Below, piece by piece: positions 9,519 through 16,142 of a stretch of 64,000 nt of DNA. Numbering within the stretch: position 1 is the stretch's first letter; every line of letters begins with the position of its first letter. The stretch is from positions 1 to 64,000 of the forward strand of contig CALSSN010000027.1 of NCBI GenBank assembly GCA_943789025.1, read 5' to 3'. A model generated the notes under the pieces. That model was not told the origin of the DNA. It searched no databases and saw nothing but the letters and a program-made list of their open reading frames with translations. Made by a program: the position numbers and the translations under genes. This DNA is from an uncultured Verrucomicrobiales bacterium (GTDB taxonomy: Bacteria; Verrucomicrobiota; Verrucomicrobiia; Verrucomicrobiales; DEV007).

Positions 9519-10492
9519 AGGGACGCTGGGTCGAGCCCGATCTGCGCGACGAGGTCGTCGACAGGATCGAGGCCTGGCACACTCTCACCGCGATCCCCCG
9601 CACTTCCTTGCTTTCCTGGGCCGCCATTCGGCGTGCCACCTACTACGACTGGAGCGGCCGTCAGGGCTTGGCCAACCGACATAACCCGCCGCCCCACCAG
9701 TCCCACTGGACTCTGCCGCAGGAGCGGGAGGCCGTGCTCACGTATGCCCGGGAGCACCCCGGCGAGGGCTACCGCAGGCTGACCTACATGATGATCGATG
9801 CCGACGTAGCTTACCTCTCACCCGCGACCGCCTACCGCATCCTTTCCGGTGAGGGGATGCTTGGGCGGCCGCCGAAACCCTCGAAGAAAGGCACCGGCTT
9901 CCACCAGCCCTCGGCGGCGCACCGGCACTGGCATATCGACTTCACCTACCTCAACTTGTCGGGAACTTTTCATTTCCTCTGCGCCATCCTCGATGGCTAC
10001 AGCCGAGCCATCCTCTCCTGGGACATCGCCCCCACGATGACCTCCGAGGACGCACAGATCGTCCTCCAGCGAGCCCGCGAGGCCTTTCCCGATGCCCGCC
10101 CGAGGGTCATAAGCGACAACGGCAAGCAGTTCGTGGGACGGGAGTTCACCAGCCTTCTCAAAACAGCCGACTTCACCCGGGCCACCACTTCTCCCTACTA
10201 CCCCCAATCCAACGGCAAGATCGAGCGTTTCAACGGCAGCCTCAAAAACGAGTGCATCTACCCCACCACGCCGCTCACTCTCGAAGACGCTAAGCGGGTG
10301 GTCGCGGGATACGTCGACCACTACAACAACGTCCGTCTACACTCAGCCATCGGCTACGTCCCGCCCGCAGCCGTCCTCGAAGGGCGCCGGGACGCCATTC
10401 ACGAACAGCGGGACAAAAAGCTTGCCAAAGCTCGACTCCATAGGATAGAAATCTCAGACAACAAGAACCTTCAGGACTCAATAGCAGCGTAG
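9515..10492 (+). CDS. IS3-family transposase OrfB (DDE integrase catalytic domain)
   Basis: A 325-residue protein with an HTH_21-like region (YRRLTYMMI) and an rve integrase core. The DDE triad is visible as D in HWHIDFTYL, D in VISDNGKQF and E in NGKIERFNGSLKNE, followed by the basic HYNNVRLHSAIGY tail seen in IS3 members. It lies in the -1 frame relative to orfA and overlaps its end by four bases. A GTG at 9515 allows separate initiation, but the frame is open upstream and is probably entered by frameshifting at 9494-9500. The copy looks intact and possibly active. Confidence 0.93.
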   Translation: MKGRWVEPDLRDEVVDRIEAWHTLTAIPRTSLLSWAAIRRATYYDWSGRQGLANRHNPPPHQSHWTLPQEREAVLTYAREHPGEGYRRLTYMMIDADVAYLSPATAYRILSGEGMLGRPPKPSKKGTGFHQPSAAHRHWHIDFTYLNLSGTFHFLCAILDGYSRAILSWDIAPTMTSEDAQIVLQRAREAFPDARPRVISDNGKQFVGREFTSLLKTADFTRATTSPYYPQSNGKIERFNGSLKNECIYPTTPLTLEDAKRVVAGYVDHYNNVRLHSAIGYVPPAAVLEGRRDAIHEQRDKKLAKARLHRIEISDNKNLQDSIAA

Positions 10493-10512
10493 TTGCCTTT
10501 GTCCGATTCAGG
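10471..10512 (-). repeat. Right terminal inverted repeat of the IS3 element
   Basis: Read on the minus strand it is CCTGAATCGGACAAAG, a diverged middle, then TGCTATTGAGTCCTGA, matching the left end. The transposase stop codon (TAG at 10490-10492) lies inside it, which is common in compact insertion sequences. Confidence 0.75.
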
Positions 10513-10588
10513 GTGAACCAGTACAGTCTACCGAAATACGAGGCGGCTCGCCACGGTGTGTTAATCAGCGTAAACACAAAAAACTCTC

Positions 10589-11302
10589 TTGCAGGAAATC
10601 AAAAATATCAAAAAAGTAACCATGCATCACGCGTTGACCGCGCTGGGTGATGCGCTGGTTGTCTGGATTGATCCGGCAAAAATTTCGTTGCATACGGGTG
10701 GCGGGCACTATGCTCGAGCCAAGTGTCTTGGAATGAAAATGCGGAGGCTCCGGGTCCCTGATATTGTGACGGCTAAAGTTCTGCGAGCAGCAGAACGGTG
10801 CGAGCCGTATGTTATTTCTGCGCGTTATTTCAAGGTAGAAGGACTGGATGGCGAAATGAAAAAGTATCGAATTATTGAAGATTTTGTCCTGAACCGGGAG
10901 AATATAGAGCGTTCGGCATGGAGTCATATGTTGCACAAGCGAGTGTCGAAGCGGGGTTTTGCCAGACATAAGGGAATTCTTATGAGGAGTTCGGAGGATA
11001 TTGACGCTTTCCTGCGGGGATATGTTCTCCAACTTCTCGAGAGCTTGGAAAAAGGAGGATATGATGAGGATAAGGGTGGTGAGCTAGGTGCTGGAAGAAT
11101 TGATATGAGCGGGCAGTTGGTCAAGTCGGGTGGTGCAACGCACAGATTTCTAATAGCGCGTATGCTTGGCGTGAAAAAATTTCCTTTGATGATTACCGGT
11201 GTGCATGAAGCTTGGGTAACTTCGGTGGCTGCTGTAAATGGTCAGCTATCTGGAGAGTCTTTGGCAGCCAAGCTCCTAGGCATAGCTGAGAAATACAAAT
11301 AA
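10589..11302 (+). CDS. Unassigned protein with ParB-like GxATHR motif, tandem paralogue 1
   Basis: A ~237-residue protein of a family I cannot name. Core features shared with the next two genes are LVVWIDP near the start, CEPYVI in the middle, EDIDAFLRGY, LESLEKGGYDEDKG, and the conserved end GGATHRFLIARMLGV...GVHEAW. The last part resembles the nucleotide-handling G-x-HR-x-x-A motif of ParB/sulfiredoxin-fold proteins found in some surface-polysaccharide loci. Alignment with paralogue 3 continues upstream of the ATG at 10622 (KTLLQEIKNIKK against KTLVKDIKPLRK), so I start at TTG 10589. The native start may have been removed by the insertion sequence ending ~80 bases upstream. Base composition is clearly lower in GC than its neighbours. 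Confidence 0.65.
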   Translation: MQEIKNIKKVTMHHALTALGDALVVWIDPAKISLHTGGGHYARAKCLGMKMRRLRVPDIVTAKVLRAAERCEPYVISARYFKVEGLDGEMKKYRIIEDFVLNRENIERSAWSHMLHKRVSKRGFARHKGILMRSSEDIDAFLRGYVLQLLESLEKGGYDEDKGGELGAGRIDMSGQLVKSGGATHRFLIARMLGVKKFPLMITGVHEAWVTSVAAVNGQLSGESLAAKLLGIAEKYK

Positions 11303-11485
11303 TCATATTTGTTGATGTTTGACTCTCTCTGGTATGATACCTTTTCGAGATGTCTGGATCGGGCAACTTGGCCTTTTGTTAATCGTGCAGAGATCAGAAA
11401 CAAATGTGTTACACATCTGAATGTATTCAACCTTGCTCGTTTGCTTTAAGCGTTGTCTTTGCATTTCTCCATTAGTCACAAACAA

Positions 11486-12196
11486 ATGATTAGGAATGTG
11501 AAAAGACTAAGCCGAAAGACAGTGCTCTCCGAGTTGAGCCGTTCGTTGGTGGTTCGGATTGATCCAAAAAAGGTCGTGGATCATGTCAGTGGGAATGCGC
11601 ATTGTCCGGTGGCCGGGTGTTGCAAGGCGCAGATGCAGAAGTTTGGGTTTCCTCCCGGGATAACGAGAAAATTTGGTAAGTATCTTACTATGTATGAACC
11701 TTATGTTATATGGTCCAGGTTATTTACCAATCAGGGCCCCATCCGTGCTTGGTCAAAATATCAGAAAATTGAAAATCTGATTGCCAATGCAGCGAATATT
11801 CATCGTTCAGACTGGTTCGAGAAGCTGAACAGGGATTTAATGAAGTATGGTCGAGCCCGATATAAAGGCATTTTTATGAACCGTGCGGAGGAAATAGATG
11901 CCTTCTTCCAGGATTATTTCATGGGCATGATCGACAGTATGAGAACTGGTGGTTATGATGAGGAAAAGGCTCCTGATACTGGACAGTGTCAGATTGATGA
12001 GCATGGCAACTTGATCAAGTCAGGTGTGGCCACACACAGGTTCTGTGTGGCAAAAATCTTAGGAATTCAGGAAGTTCCGTGGAAGGTAGCCGGGGTGCAT
12101 GCGGCCTGGGGCGCCTCGGTCTCGGATGGACGAGGCAGACTTTCAGGTGATCGACTGGTCGAAGAGGTGCAGAGAGTTGCGCAGAGATATCGGTAG
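11486..12196 (+). CDS. Unassigned protein with ParB-like GxATHR motif, tandem paralogue 2
   Basis: A 236-residue paralogue of the preceding gene, starting at ATG 11486 (MIRNVKRLSRKTVL). Shared blocks are SLVVRIDP, YEPYVI, RARYKGIFM, EEIDAFFQDY, IDSMRTGGYDEEK, and GVATHRFCVAKILGI...GVHAAW. The His-Arg pair and the following helix are kept, which argues for a preserved function. It carries one distinctive Cys-containing stretch (CPVAGCCKAQM near residue 44) not shared with the others. The 180-base gap before it has no gene I can support. GC is low compared with the surrounding cluster, which suggests a separate origin. Function unknown. Confidence 0.68.
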   Translation: MIRNVKRLSRKTVLSELSRSLVVRIDPKKVVDHVSGNAHCPVAGCCKAQMQKFGFPPGITRKFGKYLTMYEPYVIWSRLFTNQGPIRAWSKYQKIENLIANAANIHRSDWFEKLNRDLMKYGRARYKGIFMNRAEEIDAFFQDYFMGMIDSMRTGGYDEEKAPDTGQCQIDEHGNLIKSGVATHRFCVAKILGIQEVPWKVAGVHAAWGASVSDGRGRLSGDRLVEEVQRVAQRYR

Positions 12197-12268
12197 TGGT
12201 GAACGCTATGCCGACGGTTTTTGCTGGTGTCGGGTCTGGTTGGGTGGACGCGCAAGGCGTTCGGATTA

Positions 12269-13012
12269 ATGAAACATGTTCGTCAGCATGATTGTGATAA
12301 AACACTTGTGAAAGATATAAAACCCTTGCGAAAAAAGCGGGTTCTCGAGGATATGGGCGATTCCCTCGTGGTGTGGATCAATCCCTCGAGGCTTCCCGAT
12401 TTCACCGTGGGGGACCATTTTCCGAGGGCCAGTCACCTAAGAAAAAGAATGCAGCGTCTCGGAGTCCCTTTGCCAATTAGAATCCTTATCTATCGTGTCA
12501 TGACGAAGATGGAGCCCTATGTAATTCCTGAGCGCTACTTTGAGAGGCGGTCCTCCAAGAAAGACGAAAGAATTCGCGAGAAAATCGAGAATTTTATAGC
12601 GAACCGAGACGACGTTTCACGTTCTTTGTGGCATCAGAAACTCATTCGGCAATTGACTGAGGATGGAGTTGCGAAGCATAAGAGTATCGTCATGCGCGGT
12701 GCAGAAGATATCGACAACTTTCTGCAGCATTATGCTCTCGATTTGATAAGGAGCATGGAGAGTGACGGATACGAGGCCAGCAAGGCAGGTGATACAGGAG
12801 CCGCCAGAATCGACAGGGAGGGAAACCTGATCAAGGGCGGCTCGGCAACGCACAGATTTTTCGTGGCACGGGCTCTTGGCGTATCGAAATTCCCGATGCA
12901 GGTTTGCGGCGTGCACGAGGCATGGGCTGCTTCTGTCTCCGACGCAGACGGTAGGCTATCGAGTGACCGGCTTGCAGCCTGGGTGCAGGAAATCGCGGCG
13001 AACTATCGCTAG
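12269..13012 (+). CDS. Unassigned protein with ParB-like GxATHR motif, tandem paralogue 3
   Basis: A 247-residue paralogue, starting at ATG 12269 (MKHVRQHDCDKTLVKDIK). Shared blocks are SLVVWINP, MEPYVIPERYF, VAKHKSIVM, EDIDNFLQHY, IRSMESDGYEASK, and GSATHRFFVARALGV...GVHEAW. No signal peptide or membrane segment is visible in any of the three copies, so they are probably cytoplasmic. It is followed after 37 bases by a glycosyltransferase-like gene on the same strand. The three copies have diverged to roughly 35-45% identity by eye, so the duplication is not recent. Role unknown; a regulatory, kinase-like or nuclease activity in the polysaccharide locus are all possible. Confidence 0.7.
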   Translation: MKHVRQHDCDKTLVKDIKPLRKKRVLEDMGDSLVVWINPSRLPDFTVGDHFPRASHLRKRMQRLGVPLPIRILIYRVMTKMEPYVIPERYFERRSSKKDERIREKIENFIANRDDVSRSLWHQKLIRQLTEDGVAKHKSIVMRGAEDIDNFLQHYALDLIRSMESDGYEASKAGDTGAARIDREGNLIKGGSATHRFFVARALGVSKFPMQVCGVHEAWAASVSDADGRLSSDRLAAWVQEIAANYR

Positions 13013-13049
13013 CAACAGGAGACAGGGCGGGAGTTTAGTGGGTGTCATA

Positions 13050-13959
13050 GTGAAAAAGAAAATCAAGAAACTGGTTCGGAACCTCGGTTTCCACGTCTAC
13101 CGGGCGGAGAAGGATGACGACAGGCTCAGGCTGAGCAGGCTCAGGGGAGAACATGACTGCCTGGTGGCGGGTCCATTCCTCGGGCGAGTTTGGCTGGGAA
13201 CTGATGCAGTGGCAGGGCTATGTGCGGCAGTTGTCGAGGTTTTATGATAAAACGATTGTCTATGGGCGAGGCTCCTCCGAGTTTTTCTACCGCGATTTCG
13301 CGAGCGAGTTCAGGGAGACGGAAGTCGATTCCTGGGATACCACCGCCTATGTGTTAAATGGGTTCGATTATGCGGGCTGGGCGCAGCAGTTCAAAGATGT
13401 GGATATTCTTGTTGCCGACGAAAGGACCGGCTACGAATTGCCTCTGCTGTTCAATCAAGACTTCATACCCTTTGGGAAGCCCGACAAAGAAAAGGCTTAT
13501 GATGTGGTGGTTCACGCCCGCTCGATTCCTGACCTGGGTGGCAATCGCAAGAAGAAGACCCGCAACTGGTCGACGGACAATTGGGATGCCCTCTGCGCTT
13601 CCCTGGCCGGCTTGAAGGTGGCTGCCGTGGGCATTCCTGAACTTTCCTATGCCCCGCCCGGTGTGGTCGATCTGAGGGGACTGGATACCGGGCAAGTGTG
13701 CTCGGTGCTGGCAAGCTCCCGATGCTGTATCGGGCCGTCTTCCGGATTGATGCACCTGGCCAGTCTGTGCAGAACTCCGCACCTCGTCTGGATGTCTCCA
13801 AGGGCGGGCGGCAGGTTCGGTGGAACCTTGTACCGTTATCTCCGCACTTGGAATCCCCTGGCGACTCCGGTGAAGGTCTTGACGGAGATGGGTTGGCATC
13901 CTTCTCCGGAATATGTGAGGGAAGAATTGCATGGGTTTCTCGATGCAGGTGGTGAGTGA
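13050..13959 (+). CDS. GT9/heptosyltransferase-like glycosyltransferase, one frameshift near 13180
   Basis: From GTG 13050 the frame reads a basic N-terminus (KKKIKKLVRNLGFHVYRAEKDDD) to DCLVAGPF, and from ~13185 the next frame continues SGEFGWELMQWQGYVRQLSRFYDKTIVYG to the stop at 13959. Removing one C from TTCCTCGGG near 13178 joins them into ~302 residues. The second half has RCCIGPSSGLMHLASLC, the nucleotide-sugar binding G-P-x-S-G-x-x-H-L-A pattern of GT9/ADP-heptose transferase-like proteins. It would add a sugar to a surface glycan. Basic residues at the start may hold it at the membrane. Confidence 0.75.
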
Positions 13960-14078
13960 TGCGGATGCCGAAGTTTGGCTTGATCACTGGCGGCTTCCCC
14001 GTTTGTGAGATGCTTATGGAACGGGTGAGAAAAATCGCCGGACAAGGGCCGTGCTTTGATTGCATACACAGCTCATGA
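13959..14078 (+). CDS. Small open frame, 39 codons, coupled to the upstream gene
   Basis: An ATG at 13959 overlaps the stop of the GT9-like gene (TGATG) and opens a 39-codon frame, MRMPKFGLITGGFPVCEMLM and onward, ending in CFDCIHSS. The overlap is typical of translational coupling. The three Cys and the short length do not match a family I know. It may be a real small protein, or the start of a further broken gene that has lost its 3' part. Confidence 0.3.
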   Translation: MRMPKFGLITGGFPVCEMLMERVRKIAGQGPCFDCIHSS

Positions 14079-14122
14079 ACCTCTGGTAAAACGTTCTTTT
14101 TTGGGCGGCAGCGCCCAGGTCG

Positions 14123-15061
14123 ATGAATAAAATACTGATCACAGGTGGCGGGGGTTTTGTGGGCCGGGTCTTGTGCGGGGTGTTAGAACATCGCGATCGC
14201 GAGATCCGAATCGTATCCCGTGGAGGAGCGAGTGCCGGGCCGACTCCGACATTCTGCTGCGACGTGTGTTCGGATGCAGGGTGGGTCGAGGCTCTGGAGG
14301 GGGTAGACACGGTGGTGCATCTCGCGGCACGGGTGCACGTGATGCGGGAGACCAGTCGTGATCCGCTAGCGGAGTTCCGGGAGGTCAATGTGGAGGGCAC
14401 CCGGCGGGTGGCGGAGTTCGCTCGCGCGGCCGGTGTGAGGCGGCTCGTTTTTTTAAGCTCTATCAAAGTGCTCGGTGAGAAAACCATGCCCGGTGCTCCT
14501 TTTACGCAGGAGAGCCCCATGAGCCCGCAAGATCCCTATGGGATTTCCAAGGCAGAGGCCGAGGAAATGCTAGTGAACCATTTTCAGGAGAGGGGAGACA
14601 TTGAGACCGTGATCATCCGCCCGCCCCTGGTGCATGGCCCTGGTATGGGTGGCAACCTGGCAGCGCTGGCGGGCTGGATTCGCAAAGGGCTGCCGCTTCC
14701 GTTCGGGGCCATCGACAACCGCCGCGACCTGCTGGGCGTGGACAATCTCTGTGACTTGATTGCGGTCTCGATCGAGCATGCGGATGCGCCGGGCAAGCGG
14801 TTGCTGGCTGCGGATGGTGAAGCGGTGTCGACCCCGCAACTGATTCGTGCCATGGCCGCTGCGCTCGGCAGCAAGGCGTGTCTGCCGAAAGTCCCCCCTG
14901 CGTTGCTTGCGGCGGCCTTGAAGACGCTCGGTAAGAGCGCCCTCTGGGAGCGTCTCGGAGGCAACCTGGAAGTCGATATTTCCGGAACCTGTCGCACCCT
15001 GGGCTGGTCGCCTCCGGTTTCGTTTCCCAGTGGCATCGAGCGGGCGCTGGCTCTTTCTTGA
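14123..15061 (+). CDS. NAD-dependent epimerase/dehydratase (UDP-hexose 4-epimerase type)
   Basis: A 312-residue extended SDR with the nucleotide-binding GGGGFVGR at residues ~8-15, FLSSIKVLG (catalytic Ser) near 111 and YGISK (catalytic Tyr-Lys) near 138-142. The pattern resembles WbpK/WbgU-like UDP-sugar epimerases or reductases that act on N-acetyl sugars. Its start follows GAATAAAATACTG-type sequence with ATG at 14123, and it ends just before a strong hairpin terminator, so it closes the first polysaccharide cluster. It is intact, unlike the epimerase at 6873. Confidence 0.87.
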   Translation: MNKILITGGGGFVGRVLCGVLEHRDREIRIVSRGGASAGPTPTFCCDVCSDAGWVEALEGVDTVVHLAARVHVMRETSRDPLAEFREVNVEGTRRVAEFARAAGVRRLVFLSSIKVLGEKTMPGAPFTQESPMSPQDPYGISKAEAEEMLVNHFQERGDIETVIIRPPLVHGPGMGGNLAALAGWIRKGLPLPFGAIDNRRDLLGVDNLCDLIAVSIEHADAPGKRLLAADGEAVSTPQLIRAMAAALGSKACLPKVPPALLAAALKTLGKSALWERLGGNLEVDISGTCRTLGWSPPVSFPSGIERALALS

Positions 15062-15094
15062 CGATCGTCCGGGCAGTTTGATCTCTTTTTTTTG

Positions 15095-15130
15095 AATGCC
15101 GCCGTGGCCCTTTGGCCAAGGCGGCATTTT
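15095..15130 (+). terminator. Rho-independent terminator after the first polysaccharide cluster
   Basis: The arms AATGCCGCC (15095-15103) and GGCGGCATT (15120-15128) pair perfectly, with an extra inner GGCC/GGCC pairing, followed by TTTT. It lies 34 bases after the epimerase stop. Confidence 0.85.
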
Positions 15131-15317
15131 CGCGTACAGGAGGCGCGGCTGGATGAGACGGTAGTAGTAGCGAGCGCCCTGCTGGGTGGGTTGGTGCCTT
15201 CAGTCGGGAAAGAGGAAAGCGTTGAGGTTCTGTTTAATTTAAGTTAATCTTGAGCAGAAGCATGGATTGCTGAGGCCGTTTTTGAGAACGGAGAGTGGTC
15301 AACGCGCAACAAATACA

Positions 15318-16037
15318 ATGAAGGAACTTCGTAATAGCCGCAAAAGTGGTTTTCTTTGGATCATTGCAGCGGGGATGTGCTGGCTTGGTGGGTATTCGGC
15401 GTCTGCTCAGGTATTGGTCTACCGACTGGAATTCGAGAAGGCCGGCAGCAGCATTAATTTAGATCTCTACGACGGAGGCTTTTTCGCCGTGGAGGGCTTG
15501 GGCGGCACCGGGTCTTTCGTGTTCACGTATCGCGAGGATGGCAAAGATTTCTATCTCCGGGCGGATGATGCGGGTGAACTCTTTTTCGCGGTCAAGCCCG
15601 GGGTCAGTCGTGCGGTGATCCGCGCCACTGCCGACAGCGACACCGCGCTGGCGCATTACCTGGTGCACGGCAGGGTCAAGGATTCCGTGTCCGTAAATGT
15701 TCGGGGTCAGAAGATCACCTTCAAAGTGGCTCCCTCGCTCGAGGGGTATGTGCTGGCATCGGATTCCGAAGCGAATGCCGAGTTCCCGCGGGAGGACGGC
15801 ACGCTCGGATTCGCGGGAACGGCGTCCATGAAGGCCTTGTTGCAGCGTGGTATGACCGACGATGTCAACAAGCAGAATCTCGATCCGAATGGTGTAATCG
15901 ACCTTCTTGTCGAGGGACTCGAAGGGGAAGGATTTTCTGATGGATCGGTGGATGACGGCGGTGATGACGGCGGAGGTGTCGGTGATGACGGTGGCGACGG
16001 TGGCGACGGTGGCGACGGTGGCGACGGTGACTGGTGA
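15318..16037 (+). CDS. Secreted protein with C-terminal Asp/Gly repeats
   Basis: From ATG 15318 the protein has a signal peptide: basic KELRNSRKSG, then a hydrophobic FLWIIAAGMCWLGGYSASAQ ending at an A-x-A-type cleavage site. The mature part (~150 residues) matches no family I know; VEGLGGTGSFVFTYREDGK suggests a beta-rich domain. The end is a 9-base tandem repeat coding for DGG units. The frame stops at 16037 in a short tail; one indel near 16025 would instead give GDGDDDGDSEDPAVVVP ending at 16086, more in keeping with the repeat. Acidic D/G repeats can bind calcium or act as a flexible spacer. It precedes the sulfatase gene by ~60-100 bases on the same strand. Confidence 0.65.
   Translation: MKELRNSRKSGFLWIIAAGMCWLGGYSASAQVLVYRLEFEKAGSSINLDLYDGGFFAVEGLGGTGSFVFTYREDGKDFYLRADDAGELFFAVKPGVSRAVIRATADSDTALAHYLVHGRVKDSVSVNVRGQKITFKVAPSLEGYVLASDSEANAEFPREDGTLGFAGTASMKALLQRGMTDDVNKQNLDPNGVIDLLVEGLEGEGFSDGSVDDGGDDGGGVGDDGGDGGDGGDGGDGDW
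15953..16029 (+). repeat. GGTGGCGAC-type 9-base tandem repeats in coding sequence
   Basis: Degenerate then near-perfect units of GGTGGCGAC (best at 15990-16025) encode Asp-Gly-Gly repeats at the end of the secreted protein. The length may vary between strains, and the repeat is a likely place for assembly error. Confidence 0.75.
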
Positions 16038-16142
16038 TGGTGATGACGACGGTGATAGCGAGGATCCCGCGGTAGTGGTTCCGTAGTTGCCACGGGCATC
16101 GGCAATTCTGTCAGCATCCAATTCACTCTACCCAGTGCCTTG

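Larger units (their letters stand above)
9149..10512 (+). mobile_element. IS3-family insertion sequence
   Basis: A ~1.36 kb element with two overlapping transposase frames and imperfect terminal inverted repeats. The left end (9149-9191, CCTAAATCAGACAAAA ... TGCTATTGAGTTCCTGA) matches the reverse complement of the right end (10471-10512, CCTGAATCGGACAAAG ... TGCTATTGAGTCCTGA). I could not find a matching 3-4 base target duplication, so exact ends are uncertain by a few bases. The element sits between the glycosyltransferase ending at 9117 and the first of three tandem paralogues, and probably replaced the native upstream region of that gene. Confidence 0.88.
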
